In this document: positions 1-6,110 of the stretch, piece by piece
Layout of the letters: every line of letters starts with the position of its first letter
Numbering within the stretch: position 1 is the first letter of the stretch
NCBI GenBank assembly: GCA_044336815.1
Contig: JBIIOU010000047.1
Span: forward strand, 1 to 13,015
DNA from: GCA-2737125 sp044336815
Lineage (GTDB): Bacteria; Actinomycetota; Actinomycetes; S36-B12
DNA: 13,015 nucleotides
Reading direction: 5' to 3'
Notes under the pieces: model-generated
Databases searched by the model: none
Told to the model about the DNA's origin: nothing
The model's input: only the letters and a program-made list of their open reading frames with translations
Made by a program: the position numbers and the translations under genes

Positions 1-1
1 G

Positions 2-151
2 GATCGTCCGTCGAGTGATCGGTCGCGCTCAGATCGCTCTTCGAGTGATCGCCCGCGTTCAGATCGCCCGTCTAGTGATCGGGCCTGGAACGACCGTCCA
101 CGCACGGATCGGCAGATCCCGGATCGTCCGCTCTCAGATCGCCCTCGCGAC
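2..151 (+). repeat. 15-bp tandem coding repeat (DRPxS pentapeptide)
   Basis: Reading the frame of the TPR gene, Asp-Arg occurs at residues 1, 6, 11, 16, 21, 26, 31, 36, 41 and 46, i.e. exactly every five residues for ten units. The consensus is D-R-[P/S]-x-[S]. At DNA level this is a 15-base period built around GATCG. The first five units are the most alike, and the units degrade towards the TPR domain. The array probably continues to the left of the window. It is predicted to be disordered and highly charged. Confidence 0.85.
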
Positions 152-859
152 CCACAGATCCCCGATGAGATCACCGCAGAACAACTTGACCGTTCGGTGC
201 TTTTAGAGCTTCGAACGTTGCCGGATGGACTTGCTGAAATCGTTGCGCGTCACTTGGTCGCGGCCGATTTGGCCATGGCCGCCGACGATGTCGAACTAGC
301 GATGGCGCACATCGAGGCTGCTAGGCGGAGGGCGGGTCGCGTTGCCGCGGTGCGCGAAGCCGCGGGTGTTGCTGCCTACAAGGCCGGTAAGTTCCCTGAG
401 GCAATTTCGGAGTTGCGCACAGCCCGTCGCATGACTGGATCAAATGCGTTTATCCCGATGATCGCCGATTGCGAGCGCGGTTTGGGTCGACCACAAAAGG
501 CGCTTGACTTAATTAAGACGACGAATTCCAAGACCCTTGATGACGAAACTCGCGCCGAACTCTTGATAGTTGGGGCCGGCGCACGTGCTGATCTAGGTCA
601 AATCGAGGCTGCTGTTGTCACCTTGCAGGTGCCAGAGCTAACGAAGTTGCGCCCGGGCACCGCAAGGGCGCGACTGCAGTATGCGTACTCGGATTTCTTG
701 GCTCAGGTAGGCAGAACTACGGAAGCTTGGGAGTGGATGGAACGGGCGGCGGCCTCTGATATCGATGGAGCCACAGACGCGGCCGAACGTTGCGAGGAAT
801 TCGCGGGTATTGCCTTTACTGAGGAGATTGGGTCTCCTGCTGATCCAGCCAACGACTGA
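2..859 (+). CDS. TPR-type conserved actinobacterial protein, 5'-partial, with DRPxS repeat N-terminus
   Basis: The frame is open to the left edge, so the true start lies outside the window; 285 residues are visible. The first ~50 residues are a Asp-Arg-rich low-complexity repeat. From about residue 55 the protein becomes an alpha-helical repeat domain, with stretches such as LRTLPDGLAEIVARHLV, RVAAVREAAGVAAYKAGKF and ARRMTGSNAFIPMIADCERG that I recognise from a conserved actinobacterial tetratricopeptide-like family. The exact role of this family is unknown to me; TPR folds normally mediate protein-protein contacts. An ATG-initiated reading in another frame (15-206) and an internal start at 197 are possible by computation, but the continuous open frame and the regular repeat favour the long version. 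Its 3' end overlaps the convergent hydrolase gene by 44 bases. Family assignment is from recalled similarity, not a search. Confidence 0.82.
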   Translation, partial: DRPSSDRSRSDRSSSDRPRSDRPSSDRAWNDRPRTDRQIPDRPLSDRPRDPQIPDEITAEQLDRSVLLELRTLPDGLAEIVARHLVAADLAMAADDVELAMAHIEAARRRAGRVAAVREAAGVAAYKAGKFPEAISELRTARRMTGSNAFIPMIADCERGLGRPQKALDLIKTTNSKTLDDETRAELLIVGAGARADLGQIEAAVVTLQVPELTKLRPGTARARLQYAYSDFLAQVGRTTEAWEWMERAAASDIDGATDAAERCEEFAGIAFTEEIGSPADPAND

Positions 860-1790
860 TACCCATCACGTTAGCTTGCACACTTGAGAGGTCCTCGTAA
901 GTGTTGACTCGATCAGGGTCGGCGTAGAAGTCGAGGTGGCGTGCGCGATCGCGTTCCTTTACCAGCGCCACGGCATGATCGATATCGGGTGATTGTGATC
1001 TGGCCTCGCGTACGGCTTCAACCCAGTAGCAAAGTTCGGCTTCAGATTCAGCGAGCACATCTTCGACGGCCGTAACGGGGCCGTAGTGGGAAAAAAGCAA
1101 GCGTTCGGCACCTGCGTCGCGCATGCGTGCCAAAGATGTGAGCGCTAGGTCAAGATCAAAATCTGGGGGTGGGGTCGCAGGGCGCACCTGCGCCGTTTGC
1201 TGCACGTAAACCCCGGCGGCATCGCCGGTATAAAGGTCGCCGGTTTGTGAATCGAGCAATCCAACGTGGTGTGAGGCGTGGCCTGGGTTATGGAAAGTGG
1301 TAAGCACCCGGCCATCGCCTAAATCGATGCTGCCGGTGTCGCCGAGTGAAACGATTCGCTCCACGGGGGTGGGCAAGAGGTCGCCGAAGAGGCGATCCAT
1401 GTCAGGGCCGAAAACCCGGTGGGCGCTTGCCACAAGTTTCGTTGGATCTGCGAGGTGGCGCGCCCCTTTTTCATGCACCACGATGGTGGCATTGGGGAAG
1501 GCCGCGGCGAGATCACCTACGCCGCCGGCATGATCAAGGTGGATATGGGTTACCACGATCGTCGCTAAATCTGCGGCGTCGATACCAAGTTGGCGAAGTG
1601 ACTCGACCACCATCGGAGCAGATCTTGCCGTGCCAGTCTCAACCAAACAGGGCTTGCTGGACCTGATTAGGTAGCTGGCGGTAATACCGGCGTGCCCCCC
1701 CATTTGAGTATCAATTTCAAATACTTCGTCGCCGAGGGCGGTAGTTATTGGGTTTCCCACAGGCTTAGTGTGAGGTGTCAAGGCCTGCAC
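816..1790 (-). CDS. Metallo-beta-lactamase-fold hydrolase (glyoxalase II-like)
   Basis: A 324-residue protein with a complete binuclear metal site. THIHLDH supplies H82, H84, D86 and H87 (the HxHxDH motif), NPGHASHH supplies the next histidine (about H171), YTGD supplies the bridging Asp (D190) and LLFSHYGP supplies H235. This order fits the MBL superfamily, in the group of cytosolic hydrolases related to glyoxalase II; the substrate (thioester, ester or other) cannot be told from sequence. A C-terminal helical extension of about 80 residues follows the last metal ligand. The start is GTG at 1790, the first start after an in-frame stop upstream; no clear Shine-Dalgarno is visible, and an internal GTG at residue 11 is possible. 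It is transcribed divergently from the SSB-like gene and converges with the left TPR gene, so it is its own transcription unit. Confidence 0.88.
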   Translation of the reverse strand: MQALTPHTKPVGNPITTALGDEVFEIDTQMGGHAGITASYLIRSSKPCLVETGTARSAPMVVESLRQLGIDAADLATIVVTHIHLDHAGGVGDLAAAFPNATIVVHEKGARHLADPTKLVASAHRVFGPDMDRLFGDLLPTPVERIVSLGDTGSIDLGDGRVLTTFHNPGHASHHVGLLDSQTGDLYTGDAAGVYVQQTAQVRPATPPPDFDLDLALTSLARMRDAGAERLLFSHYGPVTAVEDVLAESEAELCYWVEAVREARSQSPDIDHAVALVKERDRARHLDFYADPDRVNTYEDLSSVQANVMGISRWLDQQETQSPQ

Positions 1791-1892
1791 AGCAAGTGCA
1801 TTGGCGAATGCGTTTTATTCACGAATACGGCAAAGTCGAATTCGGTAGCCAGAGTTACTGGCACGTACCCCGTAATTGACTTAGGAGCGTCC
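1791..1892. promoter_or_regulatory. Divergent intergenic region between the MBL hydrolase and SSB-like genes
   Basis: These 102 bases must carry the 5' signals for both flanking genes, since they point away from each other. Two short palindromes are visible: TATTC-AC-GAATA (1816-1827) and CGAATTCG (1837-1844), with centres about 19 bases apart. I find no strong -35/-10 pair on either strand, so no promoter position is claimed. Confidence 0.4.
1883..1887 (+). promoter_or_regulatory. Shine-Dalgarno AGGAG that sets the SSB-like start
   Basis: AGGAG ends five bases before the ATG at 1893. It decides between this ATG and a much longer in-frame reading starting at 1692, which would run across the divergent hydrolase gene. 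Confidence 0.75.
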
Positions 1893-2252
1893 ATGGCAAA
1901 TAAACCAACCACCACCCTTGACGGGCCAGGTTCGCGCAATGAGGTCAACATCATTGGAAGGTTGGGTAACTCAATCGAGACGCGTCAACTACCCAGTGGC
2001 GATGTCATAACCGTTTTCTCGGTGATCATTGATCGCCCAGTTCGAGAGCAATGGGGCCGCACGAAAGTAGATACGATCGCATGTCAGGCGATGCGGTCCC
2101 CGATTATCGCGCGCCTGGCATTGTTGGATCCGGGGCAATGGATTGAAGTGCAAGGAGTGCTGCGGCGCAGGTTTTGGCGAGCGGGCTCAGGGTTGGCGAG
2201 TTCTATGGAAGTTGAGGCGCGAAGGTTGGTGCGGGTCAAATTAGCGCCTTAG
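1893..2252 (+). CDS. SSB-like single-stranded DNA-binding protein (OB fold)
   Basis: A 119-residue protein. EVNIIGRLG (residues 17-25), RQLPSGDVITVFSVIIDRP (31-49), VDTIACQAM (59-67) and the GQWIEVQGVLRRRF stretch (81-94) follow the strand pattern of bacterial SSB-family OB folds. It lacks the acidic, glycine-rich C-terminal tail ending in DDDIPF that the main replicative SSB uses to recruit partners. It is therefore probably the short accessory SSB-like paralogue common in actinobacteria rather than the housekeeping ssb; I give no symbol for that reason. The C-terminus (EARRLVRVKLAP) is basic. The start is ATG 1893 with AGGAG in front. It stands alone between a divergent hydrolase and the downstream TPR gene, which follows after 71 bases. 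Confidence 0.82.
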   Translation: MANKPTTTLDGPGSRNEVNIIGRLGNSIETRQLPSGDVITVFSVIIDRPVREQWGRTKVDTIACQAMRSPIIARLALLDPGQWIEVQGVLRRRFWRAGSGLASSMEVEARRLVRVKLAP

Positions 2253-2279
2253 CCGCAGCACGGATTTAAGCGGCGCCGC

Positions 2280-2297
2280 CTGCATCACCTGCATCAC
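2280..2297 (+). repeat. Tandem 9-bp duplication CTGCATCAC x2
   Basis: Two perfect adjacent copies of CTGCATCAC lie in the 71-base gap before the small TPR gene. The copies may be a simple slippage product; no function is evident. Confidence 0.6.
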
Positions 2298-2323
2298 CTA
2301 GGCCAACGTGGCACCATAGGGGC

Positions 2324-2800
2324 GTGCCAAACTCCGAATACAGTCTTGCGGGGCCAACCGGCAGCCCGTACGACTGGTACCAGCGAGCCCAAGACCTATT
2401 GGCTTCTGGTAACAGCGATGCAGCAGCACAACTACTCGAACGCCTACTCGAGGCCGAACCCGGCTCCCGTTCAGTACTTGAGGCGTATGCCAGAGCGGTA
2501 TTCGATGCGCGGCGCTATGGCGATGCAGTTTCGGCATTTGGCGCCTTATTGGAGGTTGCTCCCGACGATGACTACGCGCATTTTGGGATGGGGATGTCAC
2601 TTTGGCGCCAGCAAGAATTCGTCCTTGCCCGCGACCATCTATCAATGGCATTTGTGATGCGTCCTGATCGCACCGAATACGGGAAAGCCCTCAGTCAGGT
2701 TAAGGCCACCTTGCGGGCTCGAGCAGCTGATCAACTCCCTTTGAACGGGCCACTAATTGGGTCCCCAGTTATTGATGTCTACGAGGTTGATGAGTCATGA
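2324..2800 (+). CDS. Small TPR-repeat protein
   Basis: A 158-residue, soluble, all-helical protein with tandem 34-residue TPR-like helices: WYQRAQDLLASGNSDAAAQL (from residue 18), then ARAVFDARRYGDAVSAFGAL, then HFGMGMSLWRQQEFVLARDH. The small-large-small residue spacing and the Asp/Pro turns between helices are typical of TPRs. It probably acts as an interaction scaffold; the partner is unknown. The start is GTG 2324. No Shine-Dalgarno precedes it; a CACCAT at 2312-2317 could be a weak -10 for a leaderless message, but this is a poor match. The stop overlaps the HAD phosphatase start by ATGA, so the two are likely co-translated. A small TPR protein directly before a NagD-type phosphatase is a recurrent actinobacterial pairing as I recall it. 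Confidence 0.85.
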   Translation: MPNSEYSLAGPTGSPYDWYQRAQDLLASGNSDAAAQLLERLLEAEPGSRSVLEAYARAVFDARRYGDAVSAFGALLEVAPDDDYAHFGMGMSLWRQQEFVLARDHLSMAFVMRPDRTEYGKALSQVKATLRARAADQLPLNGPLIGSPVIDVYEVDES

Positions 2801-3627
2801 GCTCAACTTTGCCCGAGCTATTTGATTTGTTGCTCTTTGACCTTGATGGCGTCGTGTATATCGGCCCGCATGCGGTGCCCGGTGCCATTGAAGGTATTAG
2901 GGCGGCACACGAGCAGGGGGTGCGGTGTTGCTATATCACCAACAATGCATCGCGTACCCCAGATGAGGTAACCGAACACTTGCAAGATTTGGGTATTCAG
3001 GCAAACGCAAGTGATGTCGTTACGTCCGCGCAGGCCGGGGTGTCGTTACTCGCTGGCCTCGTCCCACCGCGGAGTCGAATTTTGGCTATCGGAGGTCCGG
3101 GGGTATTCGAGGCTTTACGCGAACGTGAATTCATTCCGGTGGAGTCTGCTGACGATTCACCGGTTGGGGTTTTGCAGGGCATCGGGATGGATTTGAATTG
3201 GCGGGAATTGACCGAGGCCACCTATGCCGTCGCCGCAGGATTGCCCTGGATTGCAACTAATTTAGATTCAACTTTCCCGACCCCGCGTGGGTTGGCTCCC
3301 GGCAATGGGGCCATGGTCGAGGCTGTTGCACATGCCACCGGCCGCAGGCCAGATGGTGTTGGAGGCAAACCGGAGCCGGCGCTGCTGATGGAGGCACTCG
3401 CGCGCACCGGAGCCACCAAGCCACTGATGATCGGTGATCGCCTTGATACCGACATTGCCGCGGGCAACAGGCTGGGGATGGCTACTTTGCTGGTAATGAC
3501 CGGCGTGACTGGTGAAACGCAGCTTGCAGGTGCGACCGGGCTTGAGGAGCCCACCTATGTGGCACCAGATCTTTCGTGCTTGAGTGCCGGGACCTCATGG
3601 GAGACCCTCAAATGGGTGAAGGGGTAA
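2797..3627 (+). CDS. HAD-IIA family sugar/aryl phosphatase (NagD-like)
   Basis: A 276-residue haloacid dehalogenase superfamily hydrolase. Motif I is LLFDLDGVVY with nucleophile D15 and acid/base D17; motif II is ITNNAS (T48); motif III is GGKPEPALL (K191); motif IV is IGDRLDTD with D214 and D219 near the Mg site. The large cap inserted between motifs II and III, and GDRLDTDIAAG, place it in subclass IIA with NagD, 4-nitrophenylphosphatase and phosphoglycolate phosphatase-like enzymes. It is predicted to dephosphorylate small phosphometabolites in the cytosol; the substrate cannot be fixed from sequence. Its ATG overlaps the TPR gene stop by four bases. A 50-base gap separates it from the phasin-like gene. 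Confidence 0.9.
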   Translation: MSSTLPELFDLLLFDLDGVVYIGPHAVPGAIEGIRAAHEQGVRCCYITNNASRTPDEVTEHLQDLGIQANASDVVTSAQAGVSLLAGLVPPRSRILAIGGPGVFEALREREFIPVESADDSPVGVLQGIGMDLNWRELTEATYAVAAGLPWIATNLDSTFPTPRGLAPGNGAMVEAVAHATGRRPDGVGGKPEPALLMEALARTGATKPLMIGDRLDTDIAAGNRLGMATLLVMTGVTGETQLAGATGLEEPTYVAPDLSCLSAGTSWETLKWVKG

Positions 3628-3667
3628 CGTGGGCTTCACCTTTGGCTTGTTAGCCGCACCAGCACTT

Positions 3668-3672
3668 GGAGG
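3668..3672 (+). promoter_or_regulatory. Shine-Dalgarno GGAGG that sets the phasin-like start
   Basis: GGAGG sits five bases before ATG 3678. This favours ATG 3678 over the in-frame TTG at 3666, which would itself contain the ribosome-binding sequence. Confidence 0.78.
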
Positions 3673-3677
3673 AATTG

Positions 3678-4133
3678 ATGTTTGAAGACCTGCGAGGCTA
3701 TTTGCAGATGGCCAGCGGCCTCACCGAAGTTACCGCGGCAAAAGCCAAAGAGATTGCGATGGCACTGCTTAGTCAAAGCCTGAATATGTCCGCGAAAGCC
3801 CCGGACGTGGTTGGGCAGGTGCAGGAGCTAGCCGATGATCTCGTAAGCACCAGCAAGGAAAACCGCGAAATGCTGCTGGGCCTTATTCGCACAGAGGTCG
3901 ATCGCGCGGTAGGGCGCATGGGGTTTGTGCGTGAGGACGAACTCGCAGCACTTCGCCGCCATGTGCAGCGCCTCGAGCAGCAGCTGCTTGATCTAAAGTC
4001 TGATGCGGGCGAGAGCGCTCCGAAGCAAGCGGCTCAAGCTCCGGTAAGTGATTCGGTTGCGCCTGCAGACATTCCACTGAAAAAGAAGAAGAAGAAGGTC
4101 GTTGTGGTTAATGAAGGAGCTAAGGGTGTCTGA
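3678..4133 (+). CDS. Phasin-like coiled-coil protein with lysine-rich tail
   Basis: A 151-residue protein. The N-terminal MFEDLRGYLQMASGLTEVT and the following helical segment resemble the actinobacterial proteins annotated as phasin-like or PHA-granule regulators, but no PHA genes are in view, so granule binding is unproven. Residues ~75-115 (ELAALRRHVQRLEQQLLDLK) form a heptad-type coiled coil. A short Ala/Pro-rich linker leads to a C-terminus with six consecutive lysines followed by four valines (KKKKKKVVVV), a likely membrane-, nucleic acid- or polyanion-contacting tail. No transmembrane segment or signal peptide is seen. It overlaps the next gene by eight bases. It could equally be a nucleoid- or scaffold-type protein. 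Confidence 0.75.
   Translation: MFEDLRGYLQMASGLTEVTAAKAKEIAMALLSQSLNMSAKAPDVVGQVQELADDLVSTSKENREMLLGLIRTEVDRAVGRMGFVREDELAALRRHVQRLEQQLLDLKSDAGESAPKQAAQAPVSDSVAPADIPLKKKKKKVVVVNEGAKGV
4114..4119 (+). promoter_or_regulatory. Shine-Dalgarno AAGGAG that sets the small acidic protein start
   Basis: AAGGAG lies six bases before GTG 4126. Earlier in-frame starts (TTG 4102, ATG 4111) would precede or overlap this site, so GTG 4126 is preferred. The site lies within the coding end of the phasin-like gene. Confidence 0.7.
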
Positions 4134-4350
4134 CGAAGATCTCGAAATTGATGACGTACTAGTACTCGAAGAAGTTAACACCGAGTTAGCTTTGGCTGTA
4201 TGGGAGCCAACGGGTGATGTCGGCATTGACGCGGCATTAGATGAGTTAACCCAGCTTGAAGATCTGCCGCCAGGCGAGCGAATCGCAGTTTATGAAGGCG
4301 TCCATCGGCAGTTGCATCAGCGGCTAGCTGATCTAAGTACCGGCCCGTAG
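4126..4350 (+). CDS. Small acidic conserved protein preceding tlyA
   Basis: A 74-residue protein. The first ~30 residues are strongly acidic (SDEDLEIDDVLVLEEVNTE). The second half (IDAALDELTQLEDLPPGERI, then AVYEGVHRQLHQRLADL) matches, from memory, a small conserved actinobacterial protein usually encoded just before tlyA. The VHRQLHQRL helix is the most characteristic part. Its function is unknown to me. It begins inside the end of the phasin-like gene and ends six bases before the tlyA start, so it belongs to the same transcript. An adaptor role for its neighbours is possible but only inferred from position. Confidence 0.75.
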   Translation: MSDEDLEIDDVLVLEEVNTELALAVWEPTGDVGIDAALDELTQLEDLPPGERIAVYEGVHRQLHQRLADLSTGP

Positions 4351-4356
4351 CCAGCA

Positions 4357-5187
4357 GTGGTCCTGCGCCGGCTCGACGCAGAATTGACGAGGCGGGGGTT
4401 GGCTCGTTCACGTGATCAAGCGCGTGTGCTAATCACCGCAGGAAATGTGCTGGTGCGCGGCACAGTAGCGTTGAAGCCTGCCACCCAAGTCGATAGTGAT
4501 GCTTCAATAGTTGTCAATGATGTCGATGAAGGCGCTCACTATGTCTCACGCGGTGCACACAAGCTCATTGGCGCACTAGACGCATTTCCCGATTTTAAGA
4601 TTTCTGGTCGCGATGGGCTTGATGCCGGTGCATCAACCGGCGGGTTTACGCAGGTCTTGTTAGAGCGAGGGATCACTCGGGTACTGGCGGTGGATGTTGG
4701 GTATGGCCAGCTGGCTTGGCCGTTGCGCGGTGACCCACGGGTTCACCTAATGGAGCGCACGAACGTTCGTACGTTGGGCGCGGAGAAGTTGCCTTGGCTG
4801 CCATCGGTGGTAGTCGCCGACCTCTCATTTATCTCCCTAGAGGTGGTACTTCCTGCGTTGGTTACCTGTTCGACTCCAACCGCTGACTACCTCGTGATGG
4901 TGAAGCCCCAATTCGAGGTTGGCAAAGAGGCGGTCGGGGCTGGAGTGGTACGCGACCCAGAGTTACGGGTTGGGGCTGTGCGGTCGGTGGCGCTGGCGGC
5001 AACTGCGCTGGGGCTACGCGTACGCGGGGTGACCGCAAGCCCGCTGCCTGGTCCGGCCGGCAATGTGGAGTACTTCCTTTGGCTTGAACAGGTCGCACCG
5101 GGCGATCGAGATAATGAGGATAATGGTCTAAGTGCGGCAGCACTTGATGTCGCGATCCGCACCGCAGTCGAGGAAGGGCCGGCATGA
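4357..5187 (+). CDS. tlyA: TlyA-type 2'-O rRNA methyltransferase (S4 + FtsJ domains)
   Basis: A 276-residue protein. Residues 1-60 form an S4 RNA-binding domain (LDAELTRRGLARSRDQA, then LITAGNVLVRG). Residues ~63-270 form a Rossmann-like FtsJ/RrmJ methyltransferase: DAGASTGGFT (89-98) and AVDVGYGQL (111-119) bind SAM, and ADLSFISL and VKPQFE follow. The K-D-K-E catalytic tetrad is in place at about K69, D155, K183 and E238, the spacing known for TlyA. Family members 2'-O-methylate cytidines in 16S and 23S rRNA (C1409 and C1920) and make cells sensitive to capreomycin. The start is GTG 4357, six bases after the previous stop with no Shine-Dalgarno, so reinitiation is likely. Its stop overlaps the NAD kinase start by ATGA, the classic actinobacterial tlyA-nadK-recN order. 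Confidence 0.95.
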   Translation: MVLRRLDAELTRRGLARSRDQARVLITAGNVLVRGTVALKPATQVDSDASIVVNDVDEGAHYVSRGAHKLIGALDAFPDFKISGRDGLDAGASTGGFTQVLLERGITRVLAVDVGYGQLAWPLRGDPRVHLMERTNVRTLGAEKLPWLPSVVVADLSFISLEVVLPALVTCSTPTADYLVMVKPQFEVGKEAVGAGVVRDPELRVGAVRSVALAATALGLRVRGVTASPLPGPAGNVEYFLWLEQVAPGDRDNEDNGLSAAALDVAIRTAVEEGPA

Positions 5188-6110
5188 GTGGTTCAGCAAC
5201 CCGGGTGTTGTTGGTTATCAATCCGCGCCGCTCGGAGGCCCGCGAGGTCGCACTTCTGGTGGCAAATGCGCTGCAGGCTGAAGGTGTCAAAGTCTCGATG
5301 GCGGCTGACGACCTCGATCAGTGGGCAGCGGTAGCTGGCGAAGGTGATGGACCCCCCGAAGTTGATGCGGTATCGGCCGATGAGAACGCCGGTGATGGTT
5401 GCGATGTCGTGGTGGTGCTGGGGGGTGATGGCACGATTCTGCGTGGGGCTGAAAGGGCGCGGGCATCTGGTGCGCCAATTCTTGGAGTCAATCTCGGCCA
5501 CGTCGGCTTCCTTGCCGAGGCAGAGTCCGAAGAAGTCAATGCGGTGGTCGATGCGGTAATTAACCATCGTTGGCATGTTGAAGAGCGCATGGCAATTGAG
5601 GTTCGTATCTTGGTTTCTGGTGAACTCGTTGCACAGTCTTGGGCACTAAATGAGATCAGTATTGAAAAACTTTCTCGCGAGCGCATGATCGATCTTGTTG
5701 TCGAGGTAGATGGGCGGCCACTTTCACGTTGGGGGTGTGATGGCGTGGTAGCTGCAACTCCAACGGGTTCCACCGCATACGCTTTCTCTGCGGGTGGTCC
5801 GGTGGTGTGGCCCGAGGTGGCGGCCTTGCTGGTTGTGCCCTTGAGTGCACATGCATTATTTGCGCGCCCGTTGGTAGTTTCACCGCGAAGTGTTATTGCC
5901 TTTGAGATTCAGCCGTTTAGTTCAGCGGTGCTTGCTGCTGACGGCCGACGAATGTTCGAGGTGGCCGAAGGTGCGCGCGTTGAGGTTCGCCAGCATCCGC
6001 AGCCTGTGTTATTTGCCCGACTCGCGACTGCGCCGTTCACCGATCGGTTAGTAGCGAAATTTGATTTGCCAGTTCAAGGCTGGCGGGGCGGAACTCGAGG
6101 CACTGCGTGA
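5184..6110 (+). CDS. nadK: NAD kinase
   Basis: A 308-residue cytosolic enzyme that phosphorylates NAD to NADP using ATP or polyphosphate. The diagnostic GGDGT is at residues 80-84, NE at 156-157, GCDG at 184-187 and TPTGSTAY at 192-199, followed by SAGGPVV; these shape the NAD and phosphate sites. The length is normal for the actinobacterial form. An acidic, probably flexible stretch (GEGDGPPEVDAVSADENAGD, about 52-71) lies between the first strand-helix unit and the GGDGT loop. It is coupled by four-base overlaps to tlyA upstream (ATGA) and recN downstream (GTGA). Confidence 0.96.
   Translation: MSGSATRVLLVINPRRSEAREVALLVANALQAEGVKVSMAADDLDQWAAVAGEGDGPPEVDAVSADENAGDGCDVVVVLGGDGTILRGAERARASGAPILGVNLGHVGFLAEAESEEVNAVVDAVINHRWHVEERMAIEVRILVSGELVAQSWALNEISIEKLSRERMIDLVVEVDGRPLSRWGCDGVVAATPTGSTAYAFSAGGPVVWPEVAALLVVPLSAHALFARPLVVSPRSVIAFEIQPFSSAVLAADGRRMFEVAEGARVEVRQHPQPVLFARLATAPFTDRLVAKFDLPVQGWRGGTRGTA

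Noticed and set aside
1692..1892. N-terminal extension of the SSB-like protein from an upstream start
   Set aside because: It would lie antisense to the hydrolase gene and adds no SSB-like sequence; AGGAG before ATG 1893 sets the start.
2270..2279. GCGGCGCCGC palindrome after the SSB-like gene as terminator
   Set aside because: It has no loop and no T-run, so it is not an intrinsic terminator.
3629..3685. GTG-initiated 18-codon frame between the HAD phosphatase and phasin-like genes
   Set aside because: It overlaps the Shine-Dalgarno and start of the phasin-like gene and has no ribosome-binding site or recognisable product.
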